Shown here: positions 13,037 through 24,355 of the stretch, one piece after another
Position numbering within the stretch: position 1 is the first letter of the stretch
Layout of the letters: the number at the start of each line of letters is the position of its first letter
Notes under the pieces: generated by a model
Database searches by the model: none
What the model saw: the letters and a program-made list of their open reading frames with translations, nothing else
Told to the model about the DNA's origin: nothing
Made by a program: the position numbers and the translations under genes
Assembly (NCBI RefSeq): GCF_963678635.1
Contig: NC_087066.1
Coordinates: forward strand, 28,153,301-28,217,300
DNA length: 64,000 nucleotides
Direction: 5' to 3'
From: Symsagittifera roscoffensis
Lineage: Eukaryota; Xenacoelomorpha; Acoela; Convolutidae

Positions 13037-14007
13037 GAAAACTTTCAATATAGTTTGAAATTGTTTCCTCATCTGCTCCAGTTTTTTGATAGAGGCTTTT
13101 CTGTTTTATTTGAATAGTTGTAGTCACATTTTAGTTGATAACTACGTTCTTAGAAACGCTTTTTTATTATGCATGATATGAATTTTCTTGCTGAACGTGA
13201 AGAAATTATTCTGTTGGTTTCTAGGTTAGGGATAGGAAAACTAACCGAGAAAACACTATACAAGAGAAGAATATCCGACTGAAAGAAGGGAAAAAAGAGG
13301 TTTACGTTAAACAATTGTTACTGTTAGAACGACTCATTGGACTAATGAGACACCTGAAAACGGGCAATTCTGGTTAAACGGGGTTAATCCATACGAATCA
13401 AATTTGCATTTTTTAAAAAAATATATTTGTTACTAGATATTGTTGAAAAACAATTTATTTTGATTAGTTTTGAAGATTTCTTGATTATTTTCTTTTTTTT
13501 CCACGAAATATTTAAAAAACATTCACGCTCAAATTGTATTTAATGTGGTTGTTGTGTTTTTTTTCTAATTATTTTTTTACTTTATTTCTTCTTTTAAAAA
13601 AAAGCGGACTTCGAAAATGATGAATTTTAATTTTCAGATTTTTGAGCTGAACACAAAATTTAATTTCGATGCAGTGTTTTCAAATTGGGTTATTTTAAAT
13701 AAAAAAAAGGAAAATCATTGACGCAATGAAAACTCGTCTATAGTTTTTGCTTTCATTTGTTTTTTTTTTCGAAGTTAAAAACATTTTCATTATGATTTTT
13801 TTCTCAAAATGAGCTAATTTTATCAAAAAAGAGCCTTAATGAATTATTCTCAAAATTCAAAGAGCTCTCAGGAAAATGCTCTCAATTTGATAATTTTTGA
13901 AAAAATGACTTTTTTTTAGAGAAGTCAGTTGTTTTTGTTCATTGTGGTCATTGACTATTTTACAGCTGTCTTGTAGCTAGGCTTAATTTCTTTCTCTCAT
14001 TTGTGGT
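13037..14007. other. AT-rich DNA with a diverged interspersed repeat (copy 4)
   Basis: Lies between the LINE fragment and a gypsy LTR. Positions 13,600-13,960 carry a diverged copy of the interspersed family (TTTTCAGATTTTTGAGC, TTTTCAAATTGGGTTATT, GCTAATTTTATCAAAAAAGA). No coding sequence is seen. The whole stretch recurs at 16,606-17,565. Confidence 0.6.
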
Positions 14008-14261
14008 TGTCATACCTCTGTGTATGATTCTCTGATTCTTGAATCAGAAGGGATCGATCAGTAATAGTCTACGCCAAAGCGGTGTAAAACGACTGGTTGG
14101 TAGACAACATTTATTTCTGACTGAGCTCTCGTTCAGACACCATTCAGGTTCTGTGCCAATCAAGATCAGCCGATCCGCCGATTGAATGGATTCAACATTA
14201 ACTATAAATAATATAAGTCCCATGTATATATTATAAGTTTGTCGATCCATGCTGGATGACA
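14008..14261 (-). repeat. Gypsy LTR copy (left)
   Basis: 254 bp, reading TGTCATCCAG...GGTATGACA on the minus strand, i.e. TG...CA ends. It matches the LTR at 17,566-17,819 almost base for base and the LTR at 23,320-23,574 with clear divergence. Preceded on the plus strand by GTGGT, as at 17,566. Confidence 0.85.
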
Positions 14262-14289
14262 TTCCTCTCGAAAAAAAACTTTAAGCGAT

Positions 14290-15858
14290 TATTTAACTGT
14301 TTGAGTTTTTAGTCCCCGTGGGACTTCCGAATTTCTTCACTTTTCTAATTGTTTTGATGGGTGGCTCTTCCCCAAGCTTATCATGCTCTTCATCTTCCAG
14401 CGCTTTATCATCTTTCATTTTTGTCTCCTCTTCCATCTGTCCTGTCGATGTCCTTAAACAATAAAAAGTCGTTGTTTTTGTCGATTTTTTCATCCTCTGT
14501 TGGCGACGTCAGATCCATCACGTCTGTTTGCTTACTACTGTGTTTCGGACTAATGGCCTCAATGACTTTAACACAGGCATGGTATTGTGATGTCTTCTCC
14601 CTGAATCCTATCCCTTTAATGAGCCGTTTTAGGCTCGGGTACTCTTTAGCTTTCGGTTTATCTGGCGGCGAATCTATTTCAAATGGAAATAATTTTTGTT
14701 CTTTTCACTTACTGCGTTGATCGACACAGGGTTCCCGAATACGGTTGACTGGCAATTTCGTGTTCATTTGCGTTGTGGTGCTATGATTTTGGGTGGTGTT
14801 CGTTTCTGATTTTGTCTTTTCGGTGATGGCGCGACGTCTTCTGAGGAAGTTGTAGATTGGCTGTCTTCGGAATTACTTGATGCTGTTTTCTCCCTAGTGT
14901 TGTTGTTTGGCAATTTTTCGATTGTCTCATCTGTTCGCAGGCTCATCCCGCATGTTGTTTGTAGTTTCTGTGTTGGGCGCCCACTTGTTTTTTTCTCTGT
15001 CGGTTTTGCCTTTGCTTTGTCATCTTTTCTTTCTCGTTAGCTTCACCGTAGGCCAGTACTTTTTTCCTCCTTGAACTTTGGGTGTTAAGGAGCGATAGGA
15101 TTCTCGTTGCCTAAAAATGGTAGACACGGTCCAAATCTCCGTGCGAAAGTAAACGCGACGTAATCACTGAGCCGGGACGAATACTGTTCCGCGGTTTCTT
15201 AATAGTCTCGGTTGTTTTCCGAATGTGTGTACCCATAGAGTGACGAGTGTATGATAAAAACTTCTCGTCTATAGTTTTACATTTTTGTTCAATTTTTTTT
15301 TGATATTTAACCTTCCTTGCTAGTCTAATTGTTTTTCGTGCCACCTGGTCTTTCGTCTACCGTTTTTTCGTGTGTTTGTCGATTGTTCCTTGTACCTCTT
15401 AATATCTTATAGCTAGTTTATCCTTGGCTAGCTCTATAACATAAGAGTTTGCACCTGTTCTTTGTTGTGGCGGAGAGTTCGATTGTTGTAGTTTCTTTGG
15501 CGTTTGTGGATTCGGTTTTTTTTTCTCTTGATCGACACTTCGTCTTCCGAGCACCGTTTTAGATCATGCTTTATCTCTGCGCAAAATGGCGATTTTGTGA
15601 GATTCTTTCTATCTAAACATTCATAATTCGCCGTCATTTCTCAGTTCAAGTTATTGTGTGGACTGTTTTTTGCTACATTTGACAGGGGAGTGTTCGGTTT
15701 TTGGCCCATGTGTGCCTCAAACGGTAAAATTTTGTGTCGTCATGTGGTGTGATTCTCAAGGTTTTATTAACCTCGGCCTCATCGGAAGCCAGTTTGTGCG
15801 ATGTGTTTGTTTTATCATTTTTCAATACTGCTAACCTGCTTTTTAGTGTTTGTATAAT
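14290..15858 (-). pseudogene. Gypsy pol tail, copy T1 (most complete 3' end)
   Basis: On the minus strand this reads from the integrase IIQTLK segment (15,858) through the C-terminal part at 15,921-15,673, lysine/arginine-rich frames at 15,637-15,434 and 15,344-15,111, a Ser/Thr-rich frame at 14,946-14,764 and an acidic frame at 14,493-14,293, then the LTR at 14,261. This is the best view of the element's 3' end, since the body element has lost about 0.7 kb here. Stops separate the frames. Confidence 0.65.
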
Positions 15859-16605
15859 AACCGCGGGTAACACAGGAAAACATTTGTACGCATATGACAC
15901 TGTTCCGAAGCCCACAAACAAAAAAGACTCTAATTCTTATGCACATCAATTGGCTTTGCTTGAAGTAAATGATTACTTAAAAAGGAAAAAATTGACACTA
16001 AATATAAGAAAACCAAGATTATGTGCCACCGATTAATCCAATACGCTGACAAACGACCTGTGAAATAACTTATAATTGACACCCAAATAAAAAGATAATT
16101 TTTTCAAAACTGGGAATTTCTCTTGAATAATTTGAACTTTCAGCAGCATATTGATCAGGTAAGAAATAAAATTTTGCGTTTCTCTGGAGTGTTTTTTCAA
16201 TTGAGAAAATTACTTAAAAGAGAGCAATTAATAATTGAGTGTAAAAGTTATGTGCAACCAATTATCCAATCTGGACTTTTGTTTTATCCAAACAGCGACA
16301 AAACCAAGCTGTTAGAGTTGAAAATGGAAACCAGAAGGCTAAAAAGAGTAGCTTTTAAAAGCGCAAGACGGGTTCAGTCCTTCAATTATTGCATGAAATT
16401 GAAATATACGATATGAAACAAAGTTTTGTGTACAAAATGTTGGAAGTAAACAATAAAATTGATGAACAAGGTTGCCAAGTTGATCCATTGATATGTGCCA
16501 AAATTGAGAAAAAATTGAATACAATTTTTTTGAAGGGAGACTCAAATCAAAAGTTAGCTATGAAAAGAATTACACTCAACAGTGTACAGAAAAGAACTAA
16601 ATTTT
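15859..16605 (+). pseudogene. LINE reverse transcriptase relic, 3' portion (copy 2)
   Basis: Tandem copy of 12,290-13,036 with only a handful of substitutions. Same degenerate AYDTV box and same frame changes, so the LINE was already inactive before the duplication. It abuts gypsy integrase-tail sequence at the identical base, which makes that junction part of the duplicated unit. Confidence 0.75.
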
Positions 16606-17565
16606 GAAAACTTTTAATATAGTTTGAAATTGTTTCCTCGTCTGCTCCAGTTTTTTGATAGAGGCTTCTCTGTTTTATTTGAATAGTTGTAGTCACATTT
16701 TAGTTGATAACTACGTTCTTAGAAACGCTTTTTTATTATGCATGATATGAATTTTCTTGCTGAACGTGAAGAAATTATTCTGTTGGTTTCTAGGTTAGGG
16801 ATTGGAAAACTAACCGAGAAAACACTATACAAGAGAAGAATATCCGACTGAAAGAAGGGAAAAAAGAGGTTTACGTTAAATATATGTTACTGTTAGAACG
16901 ACTCATTGGACTAATGAGACACCTGAAAACGGGCAATTCTGGGTAAACGGAGTTGTTCCATACGAATCAAATTTACATTTTTTTAAAAATATTTGTTACT
17001 AGATTTTGTTGAAAAACAATTTACTTTGACTATTTTTGAAGATGTCTTGATTCTTTTTTTTCCACGAAATATTAAAAAAGTTCACGCTCAAATTTTATTT
17101 AATGTGGTTGTTGTGTTTTTTTATTTAATTGTTTTTTTACTTTATTTCATGTTTGAAAAAAAAAGCGGAAATCAAAAATGAATTTTAATTTTCAGATTTT
17201 TGAGCTGAACACAAAACTGAATTTCGATGCAGTGTTTTCAAATTGGGTTATTTTAAATTTAAAAAAAGGAAAATCATTGACGCAATGAAAACTTGTCTAT
17301 AGTTTTTGCTTTCATTTGTTTTTTTTTCGAAGTTAAAAACATTTTCATTATGATTTTTTTCTCAAAATGAGCTAATTTTATCAAAAAAGAGCTTTAATGA
17401 ATTATTCTCAAAATTCAAAGAGCTCTAAGGAAAATGCTCTCAATTTGATAATTTTTGAAAAAATGACTTTTTTTTAGAGAAGTCAGTTGTTTTTGTTCAT
17501 TGTGGTCATTGACTATTTTACAGCTGTCTTGTAGCTAGGCTTAATTTCTTTCTCTCATTTGTGGT
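16606..17565. other. AT-rich DNA with a diverged interspersed repeat (copy 5)
   Basis: Tandem counterpart of 13,037-14,007. The repeat-related block is at about 17,160-17,520. A 62-codon plus-strand frame at 16,993-17,181 is low-complexity and not supported as a gene. Confidence 0.55.
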
Positions 17566-17819
17566 TGTCATACCTCTGTGTATGATTCTCTGATTCTTGA
17601 ATCAGAAGGGATCGATCAGTAATAGTCTACGCCAAAGCGGTGTAAAACGACTGGTTGGTAGACAACATTTATTTCTGACTGAGCTCTCGTTCAGACACCA
17701 TTCAGGTTCTGTGCCAATCAAGATCAGCCGATCCGCCGATTGAATGGATTCAACATTAACTATAAATAATATAAGTCCCATGTATATATTATAAGTTTGT
17801 CGATCCATGCTGGATGACA
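17566..17819 (-). repeat. Gypsy element 1, 3' LTR
   Basis: 254 bp with TG...CA ends on the minus strand. Near-identical to 14,008-14,261 and homologous to the 5' LTR. Divergence between the two ends of the element indicates that the insertion is old. Confidence 0.85.
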
Positions 17820-17850
17820 TTCCTCTCGAAAAAAAACTTTAAGCGATTAT

Positions 17851-18850
17851 TTAACTGTTTGAGTTTTTAGTCCCCGTGGGACTTCCGAATTTCTTCACTT
17901 TTCTAATTGTTTTGATGGGTGGCTCTTCCCCAAGCTTATCATGCTCTTCATCTTCCAGCGCTTTATCATCTTTCATTTTTGTCTCCTCTTCCATCTGTCC
18001 TGTCGATGTCCTTAAACAATAAAAAGTCGTTGTTTTTGTCGATTTTTTCATCCTCTGTTGGCGACGTCAGATCCATCACGTCTGTTTGCTTACTACTGTG
18101 TTTCGGACTAATGGCCTCAATGACTTTAACACAGGCATGGTATTGTGATGTCTTCTCCCTGAATCCTATCCCTTTAATGAGCCGTTTTAGGCTCGGGTAC
18201 TCTTTAGCTTTCGGTTTATCTGGCGGCGAATCTATTTCAAATGGAAATAATTTTTGTTCTTTTCACTTACTGCGTTGATCGGCACAGATTTTTGTTAAAA
18301 ATCTTTTTTGATATTTAACCTTCCTTGCTAGTCTAATTGTTTTTCGTGCCACCTGGTCTTTCGTCTACCGTTTTTTCGTGTTTTTGTCGATTGTTCCTTG
18401 TACCTCTTAATATCTTATATTTAGTTTATCCTTGGCTAGCTCTATAACATAAGAGTTTGCACCTGTTCTTTGTTGTGGCGGAGAGTTCGATTGTTGTAGT
18501 TTCTTTGGCGTTTGTGGATTCGGTTTTTTTGTTTCTCTTGATGGACACTTCGTCTTCCGAGCACCGTTTTAGATCATGCTTTATCTCTGCGCAAAATGGC
18601 GATTTTGTGAGATTCTTTCTATCTAAACATGCATAATTCGCCGTCATTTCCCAGTTTAAGTTATTGGGTGAACTCTTTGTTGCTACATTTGACATGGGAG
18701 TGTTCTGTTTTTTTGGCCCATGTGTGCCTCAAACGGTGAAATTTTAGTGTGATTCTCAAGGTTTTTATAACCTCGGCCTCATCGGAAGCCAGTTTGTGCG
18801 ATGTGTTTGTTTTATCATTTTTCAATACTGCTAACATGCCTTTTAGTGTT
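17851..18850 (-). pseudogene. Gypsy element 1 pol tail (T2), with deletion
   Basis: Minus-strand frames at 18,695-18,426 (Lys/Thr/Asn-rich) and 18,051-17,851 (acidic then basic) correspond to the tail seen in T1. At about 18,290-18,303 the sequence jumps over roughly 0.7 kb present at 14,720-15,290. No known domain. It follows integrase and precedes the 3' LTR, so it is the pol C-terminus or a small extra reading frame. Confidence 0.6.
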
Positions 18851-19450
18851 TGTATAATTCTTTCAACTACCCCTATTGATCTATGATCGTCTACCGGGCG
18901 ACAAGTAGTTTTATGATGTTGGTGCTACAAAACAGTTGAAATTTTATAGCTTTAAATGTTTGTGCCTGCTCACACCTTAACTTTCGCGGTATCTCAGTTT
19001 TAGAAATTAATCTTTGCATAAATTTAATAGCAACATCCGCTGTTGTGTTAGTAACGACTTTCGCAGTAGGGAATTTTGACCATCTATCTATTGCAACCAA
19101 AATGAACGTATCCCTATTTAGTTCGTCTGGAACAGGCCCTGCAAATTCTATTTGGAGTTCTTCTGATTCCATTCGGAATGAATGTTTTTTCCCTATGATC
19201 GGTTTTAAATTTTCACCTTGTTCAGTGCAATGTTTGCAAATTTGTGCCATTTGAACAATGGTTCTGTGAATGTGCGGGAACCAGACATGTTGGCACAGAT
19301 CCAGCATGGCTGCCAATCCTGGATAGGTTAGACAAAGACTGTATAAAACGGTTTGTCGCATTTGCGTAGGGATGACGATCCTCTCATTGATGAGTAGACA
19401 GTCCTCCCTGACGTGCAGTCTGTTCCTTATATTGTGCCAGTATTGTCCAT
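18850..19450 (-). pseudogene. Gypsy integrase relic
   Basis: The frame at 19,361-18,891 (156 codons) carries a damaged zinc-binding domain (CKHC kept, histidines altered) and the catalytic core. The first catalytic Asp reads Glu (EFAGP), the second reads Glu (CEQAQTF), and the third acidic residue (GVVERIIQTLK) is kept in another frame at 18,895-18,841. This pattern is typical of Ty3/gypsy integrase core domains. The enzyme would be inactive. It sits between the spacer and the pol tail. Confidence 0.85.
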
Positions 19451-20599
19451 ACGACGGTTTTATGGCCTCCTAGTCCCTCTTTTGTCCAAAAGGTTTATCA
19501 GAGGCGAAAGATTGCGATCTTTGTGGCAGCAGCAATGAAACGTATGCCCAACACTTGTTGTAACTTTTGTCGGAAAAAAGGCGTGTCCTCCTCGGATTCT
19601 ATTGTGTTCGTGGCCTTCTCTAATGTCGCGACCAGTCCTTCCATGATCAACTCATGGCAGGCCACTAGCTGTGTGTTTGCTGTCATCGTTGGGGGTTCCT
19701 CGTTTTGTGTTCTTTCTTCTTGGTTGTTCTTGTTGGGGTCCACGTGGCTAACCCAGACTTCTTGTGTGTCCTCCTGTTGTTTCCCGTTGGATTTTGTTTG
19801 TGTGGCTATTGATGTTGCTGGCGTTTCCTTTTTGGATTGTTCGTTTTCTTTCAGGCCTATTTCCTTCCTTTTGTTTGTTATGATTGCTTGTTCTGTGGTT
19901 TTGTCTCCGAAAATGAATTTAGGCAAGTGTGACTTTGGCCTTTTTTCCTCTGTTTTCTTTTGTGATATTAGCTCTCTTGCATCATAAACTAATGATGCTG
20001 AGGCGTTTCGAGATGTTTGGTTGGGTGATTTTATGTTTCCCTTTTTTTCCTTTAGTGGACGATCGTTTCTGCCATCTCGAGTCTGATAGGCTTTTTTCCC
20101 GGTCCGATGAGCCCTGCCATTGTGTGGTTGACTATGTCCTGCCTCGAGGTTCCGTATTCTTCATTTCCGTTGGAACAAAACCTCCTTAAAAGCATCTCGT
20201 CTCAGGTTTGCGGCTCATTTTTGCTGTTTGAATGAACTTTCAGAGGTTGTGCAGCTTGAATTGTTTTTGCAGCTTGACTGATAAAGCGGTTGTTTTGATT
20301 GGGGGAGGATTGACTGTTTGTGAGCAGATTTTGAGTGAAATTGAATCTGATTGTGTGTTCTTAATTGAACGCTTGCGGAATGTTTGGAATGTTCAGTGGT
20401 TGATTGAGTGTTTAAGTAAGCATCCAACAACCCTTCTTTTCACTCGCTTTTTGATCAGCTCATACCGCGCTTTGTTTTGAATGGCCAGATTATTTAGAAT
20501 GACGTTGTCAATCAATTCGAGGTTGTTTATGAATGCATTAACTGATGCTACAACAAACTCTTCGTCAAATTCGCTGGGTTTTTTTTGCCAATCCAACCG
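19451..20599 (-). pseudogene. Gypsy element 1 RNase H-integrase spacer
   Basis: An unusually long spacer of more than 1 kb. Minus-strand frames at 20,596-20,393, 20,430-20,215 and 19,926-19,498 are rich in Lys, Gln, Ser, Thr and Asn with no known domain. The first part continues from RNase H (KPSEFDEEFVVASVNAF), resembling the connection region of gypsy pols. The 142-codon frame at 19,926-19,498 is of unknown origin and may be insertion-derived. Confidence 0.5.
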
Positions 20600-22262
20600 G
20601 ATTTCGTGACATGTAGTCTATTAATCCCATTTTGTTCACCGCAAGATGTTTGATATCAAAAGGGAATGGTATTAGTCGGTCAAACCAGCGCGTGAGCCGA
20701 ATTTGGCTTGTTTTTGATCGTTCGCTTGGTTTAAAAGCACTGATTAAAGCCTGGTGGTCTGTTATGACGGTGAAATGTTTTCCATATAATTACTATTTAA
20801 AATGTTCAATTGTCCACACGACTCCTAATAACTCTAATTCGTTTACGGAGTATTTTTGTTCGAGGGAGTTAAAGAAACGTGACGGCTATCCAACCTTCTG
20901 GTGAATTTTAGCAGCCCCTAAACCTGTGGTAGATGCATCACATACGATGCGAGTGTCGAGGTGTTGGTCAAAGTGTTTGTTTCGAGTTAGTTTGGCTAAT
21001 AACTTTAATCTTTTTTTAAAAGCTGTGTTGTGCTCTGTCGACTAATCAAGCGATTTCTATTTTTTCTTGGTTATTTTAGCAGTGGGCGTAAAACAGCAGC
21101 AGTTTGTGCTAAATTTGGGATATATCGTGTGAGGTGATATATGGACCCCATAAAGTTTTTTAATTGTTTAAATGTCTTTAGTGGTGAGAGTTTTTCCAAT
21201 GCTTCAGTTTTTTTATGAGAGGTTTTGATCCCTCGCTATTAATATAAAAGACTAGCCACTCAACCTGCTAACAAGCGAACTTACATTTATCCAGTGACAA
21301 TGCTAAATTCTCTTTGTCTAATTCTTTCAAAACTGCTGATAACTTTTGTCGATGTAGTTCTTCAGACCCTTTCGTCACATTCAATATATTGTCTAGATAT
21401 GCGTACGAGTTGGTGCAGTATGTTGGCGTTAGATCAATTGCCTTTTTGATCGTTCGCTTGGTTTAAAAGCACTGATTAAAACCTGGTGGTCTGTTATGAC
21501 GGTGAAAAGTTTTCCATATAAATACTATTTAAAATGTTCAATTGCCCACACGACCCCTAATGACTTCAATTCGTTTACGGAGTATTTTTCCTCGAGGGAG
21601 CTTAAGAAAGGTGGCGCATAAGCTACGGCTATCCAACCTTCTGGTGAATTTTAGCAGCCCCTAAACCTGTGGTAGATGCATCACATACGATGCGAGTGTC
21701 GAGGTGTTGGTCAAAGTGTTTGTTTCGAGTTATTTTGGCTAATTACTTTAATATTTTTTTAAATGCTGTGTTGTGCTCTGTCGACCAATCAAGCGGTTTC
21801 TAATTTTTTTCTGGGTTTTTTTTAGCAGTGGGCGTAAAGCAGCAGCAGTTTGTGCTAAGTTTGGGATATATCGTTTGAGGTGATATATGGACCCCATAAA
21901 GTTTTTTAAATTGTTTAAATGTCTTTAGTGGTGAGAGTTTTTCCATTGCTTCAGTTTTTTATAAGAGGTTTTGATCCCTCGCTATTAATATAAAAGACTA
22001 GCCACTCAACCTGCTTACAAGCGAACTTTAATTTATCCAGTGACAATGCAAGATTCTCTTCGTCTAATTCTTTCAAAGTACCTGATAATTTTTCTCGATG
22101 TAGTTCTTCAGAACTTTTCTTCACATTCAATATATTGTCTAGATATGCGTACAAGTTGGTGCAGTTTGTCAGCGTTAGATCAATTGCCTTTTGAAATTCA
22201 GCTGGCATATCCGTAAAACCGTAGAATCTTGTTTGAAATTGGTATGTCCCCGTGGCGTTCCC
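20600..22262 (-). pseudogene. Gypsy RT-RNase H relic with internal duplication
   Basis: The frame ending at 21,951 shows RT palm features (FYGFTDMPAEFQ) and the catalytic box as AYLDNIL, with the second Asp changed to Asn. The thumb and RNase H follow in broken frames: CDASTTGLGAA at about 21,680 and FTVITDHQAL at about 20,770 and 21,500. Upstream, RT begins abruptly after a gag zinc-knuckle segment, so protease and the RT fingers are missing. Confidence 0.8.
20716..22179 (-). repeat. 732-bp tandem duplication of RT/RNase H region
   Basis: The word GATCGTTCGCTTGGTTTAAA at 20,716 recurs at 21,448. The following 700 bp (RNase H, thumb, RT box) are repeated with scattered differences, giving two direct copies of 732 bp. 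The copies differ enough that the duplication is not brand new. Confidence 0.85.
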
Positions 22263-23319
22263 ACCAATTAGGCTGAAATTAGACGTAGGGCGGCAGACCT
22301 TGAGCACATCTTGTCTTTGGCAGGACAGGACTATAAATGATTTTGACAGTTTTGATTTCCGCGTTTGTAGCATTGTTTTTGGGTGGTTACATTAGTAATT
22401 CGTTGTTGTCTTCTTGTATTTTCTGATCCATGTGGATACGGTCGTCCGTGGACACCTCGGCCTCTTTGTGAGTTTGGATTATTTGAGTAACTGTTACGAC
22501 CACGTGTGCTTATGTAGTGAACCGGTTCTTGTTTTGTTGTAGTGTTTTTTTCGTCCGAATGGGTTTGTTTTCATTGTGCGACTGTGTTCAATGCCCTTTT
22601 CCCGAAGTATAGCATATTTGTACGCATTTTGTGGACTCCTCGTCTGAGCTATTAATTCTTCTGCAATTTTTTCATTGTTCATGTGCGCTGTGAAATTGTC
22701 TCTGACCCATTCGTCTTCACGGTCACCACGATCAGCTCGTGAAGCGAATTCTAAATCCGGTTGGAATTGTTCTAAACTCTCCGTTTTCTTTTCTTCTTAC
22801 AGATAAAATTCTATCTTTCGAATGCAATTTTTCTGGTCGTAACGAAAATATCTTCAAATGTTGTCATAAGTTCTTGTGTGGTGACAGTATGTAATTCCAA
22901 ATTGGGTCTATTCTAATGTATTTGTCTTTCTGCTTCCGCCCCTAAGCATAGAAAGAGATAGCTACGTACTTTAGCGTCTGCTTCGTCCCACTTGACTGAT
23001 TTTTATACTACTCCTTTTTCCCGAGCTCTTATAACATGACTCCCCCAACCAACTTGTTTCTCCTGGTTTCGAACATCCCGGTTTTTTTTCTGCGCCTCTG
23101 TTTCACCCGTTATTTCGACTTCATATATCAGTTCGGCCGGTTTGACTAGTTGTGGTCTGGCTCTCAACAGATTTCGCACCTCTATTCCATCCTTTGCAAA
23201 TACAGCCATCTCCAGTATCGCTGCCCACTTAGACCACTCTAGTGCTGGTTCGACAGACGCCTTCTCCCAAAGTGGGTTAATATTTAGCGAGATTTTGGAG
23301 TATCCAGCTGGCTGCGCCA
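22263..23319 (-). pseudogene. Gypsy gag relic
   Basis: The reading frame begins with an ATG at 23,320-23,318, spanning the LTR edge, and reads MAQPAGYSK onwards for about 105 codons to a stop near 23,003. It then continues in broken frames with a capsid-like segment (KVRSYLFLCLGAEAERQI), then 22,682-22,494, and ends in a damaged CCHC knuckle (CYKRGNQ...CPAKD) at about 22,380-22,310. These are features of Ty3/gypsy Gag. It is joined directly to mid-RT sequence at about 22,262. Confidence 0.7.
23302..23319 (-). other. Primer-binding site candidate (gypsy 1)
   Basis: TGGCGCAGCCAGCTGGAT follows the LTR end immediately on the minus strand. TGG at this position fits pairing to a tRNA 3' CCA end. 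The donor tRNA was not identified. Confidence 0.55.
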
Positions 23320-23574
23320 TGTCATACCTCTGAGTATGATTCTCTAACTCACGAATACGAATGGATCGATGAACTAATAGTGTAAGCCGAAGCGATGTAA
23401 AACGACTGGTTGGTAGACAACATTTATTTCTGACTGAGCACTCGATCAGACACCATTCATGTTCTGTGCCTATCAATGTCAACCGACCGGCCGATTGAAT
23501 GGATTTAACATAAACAATAAATAATATAAATAACATGTATATATACTAAGTTTGACGATCCAAGCCGGATTACA
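23320..23574 (-). repeat. Gypsy element 1, 5' LTR
   Basis: 255 bp, reading TGTAATCCGG...GGTATGACA on the minus strand, with TG...CA ends. Homologous to the LTRs at 17,566 and 14,008 but visibly diverged. Confidence 0.85.
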
Positions 23575-24355
23575 GTTGTCTTGATGTATCCGAAGAAGAA
23601 ATAGCATTTTTTGCGTTTTTTTTAGGATTTCGATTCACTTTTTTGTAGTTTTCTGGTTTCTTCGGTTTTCATTTCTATAATATTTGGATTTGCTTCGCTT
23701 GAGCTCTGGATTTTTCAACGGCTACTTGATCCTTGGATAACACCCTCGATCGGACTTTAATGGCGTTTGAATGACACTTATTTGCTACAAATATCCATAA
23801 TAGTATCGTTTTGAGTCTAATAACTTCTGTTCTAAAATCAAACTTTACTCCTTATTGGGCGCTTTTTTTGGACGTTTTTTGTTTTCTCAAAAATGTGGAT
23901 CTCCTTTATAGCTCGATTTTTACCACTTGTTTCTTTTTTTCTTGTTTTTTTTTCCGCGCGAGTTTGAGATATGAAAACGTCCTTCATGCTTCAACTGTCT
24001 CCAGTTTCCTCTTCTCCTGAATGTCCACTTTTACCGATCCGCCTCTGGTTGTAAGTCGCATTACAATGCCCGATTTGTCCTGTAGAAAACAGGAACAAGG
24101 GTTCTGTCGATGTTTCAGCATCTAAAAAAAATCAAGAATTCTCCTTGATTTCAAATTCTATTAACCATAATCTTGATTATCCATATTGTTATTTTACTGA
24201 TATTGCTGAGGTGCTTTTGGCAAAAGGGCTTGCACTGGTGAAAGTATGGTCGATACATTAATCGATCAGGTGATAGTATGCTGCTTCCAGGGATGAGATG
24301 GTCGAATTATGCCTTAACCGTATGAGTTGGACAATTTCTGATCATCGCACCAAGT
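23575..24355. other. Non-coding DNA
   Basis: No recognisable gene. Short open frames (for example 23,811-24,020, Phe- and Ser-rich) look like chance translations of T-rich DNA. Confidence 0.45.

Larger units (their letters stand above)
11405..18290. repeat. Composite tandem duplication, unit about 3.6 kb
   Basis: Two near-identical units, 11,405-15,008 and 15,009 to about 18,290, each made of gypsy integrase tail (-), LINE RT 3' part (+), AT-rich spacer, gypsy LTR (-) and pre-LTR region (-). The offset is 3,604 bp at the start, 3,569 bp after a 35-bp deletion, and 3,558 bp at the LTR. The first unit is more complete at its right end (14,720-15,008). Confidence 0.9.
17566..23574 (-). mobile_element. 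Ty3/gypsy LTR retrotransposon 1, defective
   Basis: About 6.0 kb between two LTRs of 254-255 bp. Minus-strand order is LTR, gag, zinc-knuckle relic, reverse transcriptase, RNase H (in duplicate), spacer, integrase, tail, LTR. RT before integrase is the Ty3/gypsy order. Flanking bases are GTGGT (left) and GTTGT (right), a possible 5-bp target duplication with one change. Protease and the N-terminal half of RT are deleted, the RT box reads YLDN, and integrase has lost catalytic residues, so it cannot move on its own. Confidence 0.85.

Noticed and set aside
14361-14720. 119-codon plus-strand frame, repeated at 17,919-18,278
   Set aside because: Antisense to the gypsy pol tail. It is repeated only because the 3.6-kb unit is duplicated.
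19523-19987. 154-codon plus-strand frame with Cys/Phe/Ser-rich content
   Set aside because: Antisense to the Lys/Gln-rich gypsy spacer frame; no signal of a real gene.
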